DNA of 64,000 nt from NCBI GenBank assembly GCA_017979445.1, contig CM030717.1, forward strand, positions 26,911,132 to 26,975,131, read 5' to 3'. This document shows positions 22,833-34,107 of the stretch, in pieces; position 1 is the stretch's first letter; every line of letters starts with the position of its first letter. A model generated the notes under the pieces. It saw only the letters and a program-made list of their open reading frames with translations. It had not been told where the DNA came from and did no database searches. The position numbers and the translations under genes were made by a program. Origin of the DNA: Akebia trifoliata (taxonomy: Eukaryota; Streptophyta; Magnoliopsida; Ranunculales; Lardizabalaceae).

Positions 22833-23342
22833 GCCACCAACACGAGGGGATGGTAATTAATGCGAAAACATGAAGTTACTCCTAAAACAACAATAGAGAG
22901 TGAGGAATACTGATTGTTTTATTATTGCAATGAGTATGTTTTGTAATGATTGGCATATTTGTAATTTATCACTTATAACCAATTTTTGTAGATCCTTTTA
23001 GCAAAGTCTGATGTTGCTAGATGGAAAGCCTTTATGAAGGTGGGTAGACAATTGCTTCTCAATAATTCTTGCTACTTCTTACCTGAACTTGGGTTTAATG
23101 TGATTTTAGAACCCTGTTAACAAAAATGATTTTCTTGGAGAATACACCGGTGAATTGTATCTCCCACAAAGAAATAGACAAGCGAGGAAAGATTTATGAC
23201 CATGCCATAATGTGGCGGTTCTTGCCTATGGCTAGGTCCTACATCTCCAATTTGCGTTTATGTTTCTTTCCATTTTTATTTTATATTTTGAACCTTTTAA
23301 AAAACAAACTAAGATATGGACACAATGTGTTTTGTTTATAAT

Positions 23343-23434
23343 TGGTGCAAACTAGTTGAGGGAAGACATATACAATGGGTACCAATTACAAATGAGAAGC
23401 AAGCGGTGGTGGAATTATTTAGATCTCTTCGGTG
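23343..23434 (+). pseudogene. Unrecognised exon-like fragment
   Basis: The frame reads WCKLVEGRHIQWVPITNEK, then QAVVELFRSLR, and meets a GTGAGA donor-like site at 23432. Composition is protein-like and unlike the AT-rich surroundings. No family was recognised. It could be a third host-gene piece in this cluster or a transposon exon. Confidence 0.35.
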
Positions 23435-23779
23435 AGAAATAGTTTCGATTTTGGAACCTGCATTTTTGTTTCTCATTCTTAATTTTAATTGAACAATTTG
23501 TTTTACTACGTTGTTTGTGAATTAGTTGATATTTCAATTGGATTTTATGTGAATTGAGTTTCTTGGGTGGTCAAGATTTAGTTTCTATGAGTGATCTTTA
23601 TTTTATGATTTTTATTATTATTATTTCGTTTCTTGTGATTGGTGAATTAGATAAACATCCTGTTGTTTGTTGAACCTCCATATTTGATGGCCATAGACTA
23701 TGGATTTTTAAAAAAAATTTAAACTCATCCTAAAATAATTTGATAGTTTAGGGTCGTCAAAAAAAAAAAAAATTTACAA

Positions 23780-23860
23780 GAAAGTATTTGACAGACTGGT
23801 CTATCAAATTTCTTAAATTTGACGGTTGAGGCCATCAAATATGGGTCTTTTCACATAGTG
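23780..23860. mobile_element. CACTA-type transposon end (right)
   Basis: It ends TTTTCACATAGTG at 23860, the inverse of the left end CACTATGTGAAAA. The inner sequence repeats TTTGACAGACTGG, ATCAAATTTCTT and TTTGACGGTTGAGG, typical subterminal repeats. 7589-23860 would be one 16 kb element with nested insertions and host-gene fragments, but the 3-bp flanks differ. Confidence 0.5.
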
Positions 23861-24249
23861 AAATGACGCCTTTATAAAATCTAATATCATTAAATAATGC
23901 GACGCGTTACAAATAAATTACACTACAATACAAAGGTAATACACTTCGTTAGATGTAAACCTTAGTAATAAATAAAGAAAATAGGTGAATGGTTGAAAAT
24001 AAGTAAAAGTTGGGGCGCAAATAGAAACTCTTATTTAATTATTTATTATTTATTTGATAGATATTAAATGTGTTAGTACCGAAAAAATGAAATTGAATTT
24101 TTATTTTTATTTTTTAATATTAAATCCTATGTTTATACTTATGGTTAACATATTAGCACTTATATTAGATAAATAATCTCGTTTTTAAATGTTATTTTTA
24201 ATTTCATCTAGCAATTTTTAGACAGCAGGTTACCAACCAGTTCAACATC
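23861..24249. other. Intergenic, nothing recognised
   Basis: AT-rich DNA between the CACTA end and the Ogre insertion. No frame or repeat of note was seen. Confidence 0.6.
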
Positions 24250-24254
24250 TTAAC

Positions 24255-26346
24255 TGTAGACACCTCAATTTGAACGGGACACTTCTCGAAAGGGCCCCAA
24301 AATATCGATTTTCCAAATAAATGGGCCAACGGGCCTTAAGGGCCCAAGTCATTGAAAATGGACATTTTTACCAAACCGAGGCCCCTAAGACCTCTCAATG
24401 GTTTAGGAGGCCCACCAAAAGGACTCGGCCTACCTTACGCTCCGCTTCCAAAATTAAAAACGCCAAATTTTTGATAAATTTCACCAACGGGCGTAAAAAG
24501 CCCGATTCACCAACACGTGACATTTTTGATCAAACTAATGATAGCAAAAATCTAAAAAAATTAAAAAATTAAAAAGGTGAGACTTGAGATGCCTACCCCT
24601 CCTCTACTACCACCGCTTCGCCTCCTAATCCGCAAAAAATCATAGGTAGGAATCTAAAAAAATTAAAAAATTAAAAAGGTGAGACTTGAGATGCCTACCC
24701 CTCCTCTACTACCACCGCTTCGCCTCTTAATCCGCAAAAAATCATAGGCCCACCTAAGGTCCACAAGCCCTCAACACTTTCCTAAATCGATTTCTCATCT
24801 TACTAGCCTAAAATCAATCCCATATCACCTAAAATCTAAAACCAACCTATATCCTCAAAATCCATTCCAAAACAACCCTCAACCAATCCCTAAAACCCAA
24901 AATAATTTCTAAAACCCAAGCCCAACACTACAAAGCCTACAAATCATTAACCATATCCAATTCATTATCCAACTCACAACCCTAACCCATAAACCACAAC
25001 CCACATCAACCAATCACTCTTTTATCATCAAAAGATGACACATGTCATCACCCCATCTCACCTCCCTCACCCAACTACCTACCCCATTAATTTTATTTAA
25101 ATCTCATCTACCCATACATCAACCCATGACCTTTTCTCTCAAATCAAACACATCTACCCACACCCCTAACCTATACCTCCCCTAATCTACCCTCATCATT
25201 CCCTACAAAACCCACATCTACAACCTAAACCTACACCATCCTCTCAAGTCAAATACTCAACCTCTCCCATCAACCTATCCCAACCCTTCATTTCCACCCA
25301 CTTTAACACATGGCATTATCTCCCTCACCCTCCCAAAATATCATCAACCACTTCTTTAAATCCTCCATTCTCTTAAATCAAATACCATTTAATCTCAACC
25401 ACTATCTTAAACTCACCTCACCAAACACTCCACTCAAATGGGTTGGGTAGGATCCAAACCATTTGGGTCAAAACTCACCTATTTAACCCCCCTTCCCTAA
25501 ATACCTTCCAATCTCCTCTAAATTACACCCACTTCTCTCTCAAACTTATAACCATTCTACCCTTTTTCTTCACTTTACCCCATTATATCCTTAAAATAAC
25601 TTCTCAACATCTATAAATACCCTCCTCTTCTTCCCAAAAATGGCCCCCAACTTTTATTACAAAATTCTCTCCAACTCTCACTACTAACAACCATCACCAA
25701 TCCTCTTCAAGTCTCATATACAAAAAAAAAATTATTATACTCCACTCATCTCTCTCATCATCTCTTCTCTACTCCTTCAACCATACAAGAATTGTATTTT
25801 CATAAAATACTAAGGACTCAAGAAGAAGAAAAGAAGAAAGAAAATACAAGGTGGGAACAAGGCAATCCCCCCTCTCTCTTCTACACCCTCTCCTCCTCCC
25901 TCTTTTATCACCCTCTCCCCTTCATTTTATTTTTTAGCATGAATGGACCCCAAGGCTAAAGGTCTATAAGGGTCATTTCCATCAATGGAATGACCTTATG
26001 ATCAAGTCGAAAATAAACCCCTATCTAGGGTACAAATGCACAACACGTGGTACATCATTTTTCGTATTTTTTTAATCAAAATGACCGAGTTGAGTTGAGG
26101 TTACCACTATCTAGTGAGAAGAAAAGGGTGCCTAACACCTTCCTTTTTCTCCAACCGAGCCACTTACCCGAATCTTAAGGGTTGATTCATCTTTATCCAT
26201 CGAGAGTCACCAAATACCAAAAATGTCACATTTTCTAAAAAAAATGCACATCGGGTGACCATTCACACCCACTTACAAAAATGAATGGTGGCGACTCCAA
26301 ACCATTGTAGATGTGGTCATCGTAATAACGAAATCCCGTGTCTACA
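24255..26346 (+). repeat. 5' LTR of the Ogre element (2092 bp)
   Basis: It runs TGTAGACACC to GTGTCTACA. A long pyrimidine-rich, A/C-skewed tract (about 24750-25700) has almost no G. A CTATAAATAC promoter-like box lies near 25612. A 102-bp tandem duplication (markers GTGAGACTTGAGATG at 24577 and 24679) is absent from the 3' LTR. This explains most of the 109 bp length difference. Confidence 0.92.
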
Positions 26347-26349
26347 GTT

Positions 26350-26367
26350 TGGCGACTCCACTGGGGA
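26350..26367 (+). other. Ogre primer-binding site
   Basis: TGGCGACTCCACTGGGGA lies three bases after the 5' LTR. Ogre elements are reported to be primed by an arginine tRNA, and the TGGCGACTC start is consistent with that. The tRNA assignment is from knowledge of the family, not computed. Confidence 0.7.
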
Positions 26368-28506
26368 GTAAAGGCTCTACCCTCGTGTCAACTCGGTTAT
26401 TTTGAAAAAAAAAAGAAAGGTTTCAAATTTTTTTATTTTGCAAGCTAACAATACTTGTTGTGTTTGTTGTATTTATTTTTTAGGTAGGTTTCATTTATTT
26501 ATTTACTCACTTGAAAAACAAAAAAAACAAAAAAAATCTGATTTTCACTTTATGTCTCCGATTATGTCCTTTTAAGCATGCATATCATCAAACAAATGAA
26601 AAAAAAAATTTTCTTTTTTGGCCCAAGCCAAAAACCAGAGGCAATGTGCTTCAAAATCGGTATAAAAAAATAAAAAAATAAAAAAATAAAAAAAAGTCAT
26701 TTTTCTTCTTTTTTAGCCGAATGGACAGTCGAACTTAAAATAATCATAACTTTCTCGTCCGATCTCCGATTAGCTATTAGTGCATATCGATTTGGGGTAG
26801 AACAAAATTTTCTACTAAATATGACATTGTCAGCAACATTTTGACAAGTCAGAATCGATTTTGGAGCTCATTTACTATCGTTTACGCTATCATTTCCGTT
26901 TGACGTCTCGTCGCGATACAAAATGAGTAGAAAAAAATAGCATAAAAAAGGAAAAAATTTGGCCCAAGCCAAAAACCAGAGGCAATGTGCCTCAAAATGA
27001 GCACACAAAAAAAATAATTAAAAAAAAATTAATTAAATAAAATTTTTTTTTGCTCAACTTGTTCCTTACATCAGTCTTGGAAACTTTCCTCTTGAAATTT
27101 ATTTTTATTTTAAGTTTTAAAGCTTTAAAAGATCAAACAGATCATCTTTTTCAAACTCAGGGCGTACCGCTCGCCACTTTTTGATTGATCAAAATGAAAA
27201 TTCAAAGTGATCATTGTTTGGACTATAAAAAAATAAAAATAAAAAAGAGAAGTCCTTTTATGATTAGTTCATTCGTAAAATTGAAAAAAAATGATGAAAA
27301 AAAAATCGATTGGTTGATGCTTAACTATGAATGTACAACCTTTATAGACTAATTATCTAAAAAGCTAAGATCTGGCCAACGGGCCCACTCATCTGAAAAA
27401 TGCCCTGGGCACACCCTATCATATTTGCATACACCACTAACACGTTTACTTTACTGTATTGCACGCTTGCATGTTCCTAATAGCCAACGTGGCACTAGTG
27501 CGTGGCCCGTTCTCCTCGGAGATGCGACGTCATTCATAAAAACCACAACTCCAATCACGTACCGTAAGGTATATAAAAATGGGGCATCAATACCATTTGA
27601 TCAGGTGATTCTGAAAGGTATATTGATACACCCATGTTGGAGCGATCTGAGCCTTTGTCCTATTGTAAGCCGCACGGTCACATGTCCTGATTGCCAACGT
27701 AGTACTAGTATGTGGTCGGTCCCCTCGCGGGATGCGAAATCCATTTATGAAAGCTACAACTCTTGACTCGTACCCATAGGTATATAAAAGATAATCCAAG
27801 TACATTAATTGCACTTCTTGGTCAAAACCAGTGCCTAAGCAAGATCCTGCCTCGCTGTACCCTACTGTACGAGGGGGATAGACTACGTCTATTCTAGACG
27901 AGAGGTACTTAAGTGGGCCCTTGCTCAGCATCGTGCGCCACCACTCAACTGGGGATCAAACTGGCTATTTTTGGCTTCAGAGAAGTGAATTGAAGTTTTA
28001 GATTATCACCTATACGGTATATCAAACCAAGTCATCACGTACCGTCTGATTGAGTACGCTTGAGAGGTATATAGGTGTGCTTGGGCAAGAGTGGTCAAAT
28101 AAAAATGCATTGCAGTAGTAAGCTTAGAGTCTAGAAACCTTCCCTGTAAGTCACGACTCGAACTTATCGTGGGTGTTCCCGGGTTGTTGAAATGAAACCT
28201 GATGATTGATGTATGTGAATGATGTGAATAATGAGATCAAAGTGTATGATTGTCCTCAAGGATCAAAATTTTGTTTTCAGAAATTAAAATGGGTACACCG
28301 ACCCAATAAAAAATCCATTTCTTGCAAAAATTCAATAATGACTCAGTCCATCTCGATCAAATGATCATGATAGGCCGGGCCATTTAAATCAAAATGAAAA
28401 TCAAATTTTCAAAAAAAAAAGTATTTTCAAGAAAGTGATTCAAAAGAAAAGTAATTTTACATAGACCTTGGAAATGTACTGAACTTTTCTCTTGTGTCAA
28501 CTCAAG
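26368..28506 (+). other. Ogre 5' leader, non-coding
   Basis: Long untranslated leader of about 2.1 kb. The phrase GGCCCAAGCCAAAAACCAGA repeats at 26620 and 26961. The 27400-28200 block is conserved in the minus-strand remnant at 11.6-15.6 kb and contains two related sub-blocks (27450-27600 and 27640-27790). Two overlapping 113-114 codon frames here (27425-27766 plus, 27587-27931 minus) are not supported as genes. Confidence 0.7.
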
Positions 28507-29679
28507 ATGCTGGCTGCAGGCAATAACCCAATCGACCAATTGGTCAAAACAACCATCACGGGGATGCACACCGTAGAGAAATTCAACTTTGCAAAATTCA
28601 TGTTGAGATGCGCCCTATACTTTCACGAGTTTGAGATAGATTGGAATCTTTTGCGCGCTATGGCCAAGCGTTGGAACCCTTATCTTCACATCTTCCACAT
28701 TTGGCATATGCACTTGTGTCCTACTCATGAAGACTATTGTGGCATCATGGGGATATCTACTTCAGGTCCTCTAGTCAGGCCTTCATTGAAGACAGGATAT
28801 TCGGGTGAACTCGCCATAGGCTTAAACATTTCAAAGGAAGAAGCCAAGGCCTTAGTCCGTAACGGGAGATTGGATTTAGTACCCTTATTGAGTCCATACC
28901 ACTCCCGCAGTCATCCCATCAATGTAAAGTCAGATGCTTGGAGAGCCACTAGAGACTATTGATTGTGTTTAGGAATCCTAGCCCCATACATACTGACCTC
29001 CAAAAATGAGGGTCAAACTGTTCCTGAGTCTTTCATAGACATAGTTTCCCAGCTCTCTAGAAAAGCCAATCCCGTACCTCTTATTCTAGTTGAAACCTTA
29101 TCAGGTTTGGATGCCATAAAAAATGGCGAGAGAAGGGATTTCAAAGGAAGCCCTCACCTACTTTATATGTGGCTCTGCGACCGTCTCAAAATTGTGGACA
29201 TTCCTTCAACCCTCGAGTATAGGCCAGAGCACTTTTCCAGGAGAAACATGTTAGTGCATCACAACTCAGTCAAGGCTTGGGGCAAATGATTGGATTCTCG
29301 TCTTGCACGTCATATTGGTTTGAGATGCCCTTGGTGGATGATGGACTACCCTATTTTAGGTATCAAAGGATCCTATTATGTCCGTTTGATCGGACTAGAG
29401 GAGACATCTTTTTACCAACCTGCTTTGATCCCAGAACAGTACGGAGTACCTATAGAGTTTTCGCTACCTCAATACAAACAATTCTTTTCTCCCGAACCAT
29501 TGACTGAAAAGTTAGTGCATCTCATTGAGAAGGCTTGGAACAAGCGCACCTTAAGGTATCCAGATGGACCAGCAGAGTTCAAAGAGTCAGTCGTTAGAAC
29601 TAAAAGAAGCAAGCATAACTGTCCCAGCAATCCTGATGACGATCAAAACAAATCCAAGTGTCCATGTAAAAAAGTCTAA
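28507..29679 (+). pseudogene. Ogre ORF1 (plant-mobile-domain-like), two in-frame TGA
   Basis: One frame of 390 codons starts at ATG 28507 (MLAAGNNPIDQLV) and is cut by TGA at 28960 and 29287. The first part has a WNPYLHIFHIWHMHLCPTHE segment resembling the retroelement/plant mobile domain, and the last part is basic and ends DDDQNKSKCPCKKV. Ogre elements carry such an extra ORF upstream of gag; its role is unknown, though nucleic-acid or host-factor binding is often supposed. The frame is otherwise intact across both stops, so the nonsense changes look recent. Both are TGA, which fits C-to-T or G-to-A change at CGA or TGG codons. Confidence 0.75.
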
Positions 29680-29850
29680 GTCAGAGTTATTGAAAGTTGT
29701 TATTCAATGAAAATCCTATTTGTCAAACAAATTTTCAATAGTTCAATGAAATTTCTTTCAGTTTATTTGTGGATAACCATGGCATAAATGAATTGTTTAA
29801 TGGGTTGGTATACAAAATTAAAAATGTAATCTTCTTTTTCAAAATATTTT
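29680..29850 (+). other. Spacer between ORF1 and the tandem repeats
   Basis: Short AT-rich non-coding segment with the word TTTTCAATAGTTCAATGAAA; nothing else was seen. Confidence 0.5.
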
Positions 29851-30470
29851 ACTGACTCCGTGTCGATGCCAGCTCCGGTTGATGTAATTCTTTTTCAAAA
29901 TCTTTTTTTATCGACTCCGTGTCGATGCCAGCTCCGTGCTGATGAAATCGCTTTTAAAATTTTATCGACTCCGTGTCGATACCAGCTTCGTGCTGATGAA
30001 ATCGTTATAATTTTTACCGACTCCGTGTCGATGCCAGCTCCGTGCTGATGTAATCACTTTTAAAATTTTACCGACTCCGTGTCGATGCCAGCTCCGTGCT
30101 GATGAAATCATTTTTTAATTTTACCGACTCCGTGTCGATGCCAGCTCCGTGCTGATGTAATCACTTTTAATTTTATCGACTCCGTGTCGATGCCAGCTCC
30201 GTGCTGATGTAATCACTTTTAATTTTATCGGTTCCGTGTCGATGCCAGCTCCGTGCTGAAGTAATCATTTAAATTTTACCGACTCAATGTCGATGCCAGC
30301 TCTTTGCTGATGAAATCTTTTTAATTTACCGACTCCGTGTCGATGCCAGCTCCGGGCTGATGAAATCTTTTTAATTCTCACCGGCTCTGTGTCGATGCCA
30401 GCCCCTGCTGATGTAATTCTTTTTCAAAATATTTTGCTAGTCCCGTGTTGATGCCAACTTCGCCTTAATG
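29851..30470 (+). repeat. Twelve-copy tandem array of about 53 bp in the Ogre
   Basis: The unit contains GACTCCGTGTCGATGCCAGC and then TCCGTGCTGATG. Unit starts are near 29854, 29913, 29967, 30019, 30073, 30126, 30178, 30230, 30281, 30331, 30383 and 30439, so the period shrinks from 59 to 50 and settles near 52-53. Within each unit GACTCCGTGTCGAT and CAGCTCCGTGCTGAT are related half-units. Ogre elements often hold such minisatellites between ORF1 and gag. They can seed genomic satellite arrays. Confidence 0.92.
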
Positions 30471-30671
30471 TCGGCTCTGAACCAAAGAAATTTTTCTTTA
30501 AAACTCGTTTGCTTTAAAATAAATAACTTTACCCAACCTAATAGAATGTCAGGCATTTTTCTTTTTGTAAACAAGATAGTAATGCTTAGTTTTCTGTACC
30601 CAAAGGTGGTCAAACGAAAGAAGTACAAACACCATGAGAAGCCTCCGTATTTCCTTCGATCTACATCAACT

Positions 30672-32173
30672 ATGAGCAACTCAGAGGATCCACAACCTGC
30701 GACAAGTGAACTTGTCGAAGCTAATGCAATGATAGCGAAGCTCATAGAAATAACGAAAAGACAAGAACAAATGTTGATGGCTGTTTTTAGTAATACTAAC
30801 TTCCTACAAGCGCAAGCCGCTCAGCACCAAGCATCTGGATCAAATCCGAAACCCCTTGAACAGACACGACCAGATCAACAGACCACCCCACATCCTACGG
30901 TGCTAATGTATCAGGGCCCTCCACTTTACATCCCACAGAATCAACCACCTCCGGTGGTAATCCCAGATGATGAGTGTGACTTCAGGGTGCCTGAGGCCAA
31001 AAATGCCACTGATAACAAAATGGCCCAGCAGATAGAGTCTTTTCAAGAAGAAATTAGACGAATGAAGGGTACAAATACTTTAGAGGGACAAGATTCAGGG
31101 ACCTTTGCTTTTATCTTAAAGCACAGTTGCTGGCCAAATTCAAATGTCTGGAATTTGAGAAGTACAATGGGGTGGGGTGTCCTCTGTCACATCTAAAACT
31201 ATACTGCGGATCCATGTACCAATACGGCGAAGATGACAGGCTACTGGTGCAGTTGTTTCAAAGAAGCTTGACATGGCCTGCACTCAAATGATTTTTCGGA
31301 TTGGACCATACGCTTATCAAAAGTTGGCAAGACTTGGTTGAAATGTTCTGGCATAATTATCGGTTCAACACAGATGTAGGTCTGGATCGAAATGATATGG
31401 CCAAGATGACTAGAAAGCAAAGGGAAACAGTAAAAGAGTACGTCCAAAGATGGCGGGAGTCTGCTTCACAAGTGAGGCCTGCAATGACTGAACAAAAGAT
31501 GAACACCACGTTCATTTCAACACTAGGGCATGCCTTTTATACTCATCTGGTTGGACACACCACAAGCACCTTCTCAAATTTAGTTCAAGTGGCAGACCGA
31601 GTCAAGGACGGGATCCGGACTGGTTTAATATTTGACTTCACAGCCCTAAGTGCAGCAGCAGGGACATCGGCACAGAAGAACTTCTTGCCTTTTGTCAAAA
31701 AAAAAGAGAAAACTCAAGTCAACAATGTACAACCCAACCAACCTCTTTTCATTCAGGCACCAGTTCAGAGGCCGCAAGCACCACAAGTCCCTTGGGCGCC
31801 AGTACCTCGAGCTGCTTGGGCTCCAGCACTGCAGAATCCTTTTCAAACAGTTCCTCTACAAGCACAACCAGCACCACAGTATGGGCAAAACCAGCAGGCA
31901 CGACCTAACAAGGTAAACAAAGTATTTACTAGATTACCCATGACACTATCAGAATTACTACCACTCTTACTCAGAGGAGAATATCTAGTAAAACGTCCAC
32001 CAAATCCTGAGGCTGTGAAAGGGCCAGGGTACAACCCTAACCTATTATGTGAATTCCACATGGGTGCACCAGGGCACTCCACAGATCAATGCTGGCAGCT
32101 CAAGCATCAAGTACAGAACCTGATCGATAAAAAGGCTCTCATCCTAGATGGGCCTGCCAACCCACCCCAATAA
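30672..32173 (+). pseudogene. Ogre gag (capsid and zinc-knuckle region)
   Basis: The likely start is ATG 30672 (MSNSEDPQPATSELVEANAM), 68 codons inside a longer open frame, because the upstream part translates repeat-derived DNA. A coiled-coil-like segment (MIAKLIEITKRQEQM) is followed by a proline/glutamine-rich linker. After a frameshift near 31090-31130 the retrotransposon gag core follows (KSWQDLVEMFWHNYRF, DMAKMTRKQRETVKEYVQRW). A single knuckle-like CEFHMGAPGHSTDQC comes near the end. A TGA at about 31289 and the frameshift inactivate it. Gag forms the virus-like particle in the cytoplasm and packages element RNA. Confidence 0.8.
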
Positions 32174-32697
32174 CAGAACATCAACCAAAATCCCCTACCT
32201 ACTCACAATGGAGAGGGGAGTAGACACAGGGTAAATGTTGTATGTGGAGAACTCGACTTCAATCCCTCAGATTTAATAGCGCCTATCGGGTCCAAAATCA
32301 GGGTTTACCTAACTCAGGGATCAGAAGCAACAACAATCAGCACAGTCAACCACCACATAACAAGCTCATCCCAAAATTCACTACCACCTCTCAGATTGTC
32401 TGACCTCACCATCCATCCCACTCATCAAAATACCACTACCCGACCACCTTTAGTTATACCTTACGAATCACTAAGCCATCAAAGTTCAACCCGACCTCCT
32501 CTTGTTATACCCTACACATTGTCAACTTCTCCGGAATCAACCCGACCCCCCTTAATATAGCATACACTTCACCCTCGCGTCCACCACTCGTCATTCCATA
32601 CACGCCATCAACTCCTCATGCAACTCCTCCTATCATCACCACATCCAAATCATCACCACCACCTCTCATTCTCAGTGTTAAACCTGACCCACCTCCA
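32174..32697 (+). pseudogene. Gag-protease linker, proline/threonine-rich, disrupted
   Basis: Open in pieces only. It repeats TRPPLVIPY-like peptides near 32440, 32490 and 32560, with stops at 32171-32173 (TAA) and near 32555. It probably belonged to a continuous gag-pro frame. Confidence 0.5.
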
Positions 32698-34107
32698 ATG
32701 ACCATCCGCTCACCTAAACCATTCCCCTATAGCTCCAACCAAGCAATTCCTTGGAGCTACGAGACTACCATCACCACAACCGCAGCGGTTGAGACCATGA
32801 AGAAAGCAATGGTAGCTTACATTAGCCATATGACAAAGGCAGGGAGGTGCCAAAAGTTGCTAGAAAAAGGGGTAAGCATCAGGGAAGAAACAAAAGAAAT
32901 AGTGAATGAGAAAAAAAGAAAGGAAAAAGGCAAGGGCAAGATAAACGAAGAGGACAAAGAAGAGAAAATAAGGAAGGTGACAGACAAGGAAGCAGCAGAT
33001 TTCATTAAACTCATTCGTAGGAGTGAGCACAATGTCTTGGATCAACTGAACAAACAGCCGGCTCAGATCAGCATCTTGGGTTTGCTACGAAAGTCAGAAG
33101 AACATCAAGAAGCATTGCTGAGAATTCTGGGAAAATCACATGTACCTACAACTACTTCGCCGGCACAGTTAGAACAAACGGTGGGTCAAATCATGGCTCC
33201 CAATCCCATCATCTTTACAGAAAGTGAGTTCGTGCCAGAGGGACGGGGGCACGTCGAGCTACTAAATATCATGGTCATGTGCAAGGGCATGATGGTTGTT
33301 AGGGTGTTAATCGATAATGGTTCAGCTCTCAATGTCTGTTCTCTCGAAACCTTTCGAAAACTTAATGCGGACTGGTCGCATGTTAAACCCAACAATAAGG
33401 TTGTCCGAGGTTTCGACAGCTCGAGAAGAGACTCTTTGGGAGAGATAGATTTACCAATCACTATAGGACCCTGCACCTTCGAGGTAACATTCGAGGTCAT
33501 GGAGATACCTACAACTTTCAACTTGCTGCTGGACAGGCCATGGATTCATATTGCTGGGGCAGTGCCTTCCTCTTTACATCAAAGAGTCAAATTTATTATG
33601 GGACAGAGGATGATATCTATACTAGCAGAAAACTTGATTCCAGTTGGGAGAGCTCCGAACGTCCCCTTTATTGATATAGAGATGACGAAAGACAAGGCGT
33701 TATATCATTCTTATCAGTTTGCTGTTGTTAACCACGTTGAAAAAGGGAAAGAGAAGGTGAAGGCAGAACTATCAAGGGCAAATATGATGATTGGTCGGGT
33801 CTTGAAAAAGGCAGGTTATCGACCCAAGCAAGGGTTAGGACCTGGAGGAAAAAGGAAAGCTACGCCAGTTGAAGTAAAGAAACATACTCCTTATTTTGGT
33901 TTGGGATTCAGGCCCACGAAAAAAGATATTATGGAAATGAACGACAAAAAAAGGGAATTCCGATTAGCTAGAAAAAAAATCGTGAGCCTAATGTTTGGAA
34001 TCTGGGCAGGATTCCTCATATCAGCGTCAGTTTCCCGAAATCACAAGTCAGACCCGACAGTCCTTCAGAACCACTGTCAACAAAGCCAGCCAGAAAGACG
34101 AAAATAG
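32698..34107 (+). pseudogene. Ogre protease region with G-patch-like segment
   Basis: 469 codons. A lysine/glutamate-rich stretch at residues 75-105 precedes the aspartic protease domain near residues 190-300. The active-site loop is VLIDNGSALNVCS, the DNGS variant usual in Tat/Ogre elements, and FNLLLDRPWIH closes the fold. Near residue 375 LKKAGYRPKQGLG and YFGLGFRP resemble the G-patch found after some retroelement proteases. The protease matures the polyprotein inside particles. The frame differs from upstream gag and downstream pol, so translation would need frameshift repair or splicing. ATG 32698 is only the first methionine in the frame. Confidence 0.75.

Larger units (their letters stand above)
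19540..23212 (+). pseudogene. E(z)/SWN-type histone methyltransferase fragment with introns
   Basis: Three exon pieces keep intron borders. Exon a is 19540-19568 joined across a solo LTR to 22838-22899. It reads CTCGDDSLGEPP, then TRGDG, then CENMKLLLKQQ and ends at a GTGAGG donor. Exon b is 22992-23039, ILLAKSDVARWKAFMK, between TTTGTAG and GTGGGT. Exon c is 23110 to about 23212. It begins NPVNKNDFLGEYTGEL and, after a one-base insertion, continues ISHKEIDKRGKIYD. These are the end of the CXC region and the start of the SET domain of plant E(z) proteins (CLF/SWN class), the H3K27 methyltransferase of Polycomb complex PRC2. In-frame stops (TAA, TAG), the frameshift and the missing rest of SET make it a pseudogene. 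Retained introns show a DNA-level copy, not a retrocopy. It resembles SWN/EZA1 more than CLF, from memory of the family. Confidence 0.8.

Noticed and set aside
7589..23860. One confirmed CACTA transposon
   Set aside because: Ends match for 13 bp and have subterminal repeats, but the 3-bp flanks differ and no transposase is seen, so the two ends are listed separately.
27425..27931. Overlapping 113- and 114-codon frames on opposite strands
   Set aside because: They fall in the duplicated Ogre leader, and the homologous leader at 15.1-15.6 kb does not keep either frame.
29851..30470. CRISPR-like array
   Set aside because: The units are contiguous with no unique spacers and lie inside a plant retrotransposon, so it is a minisatellite.
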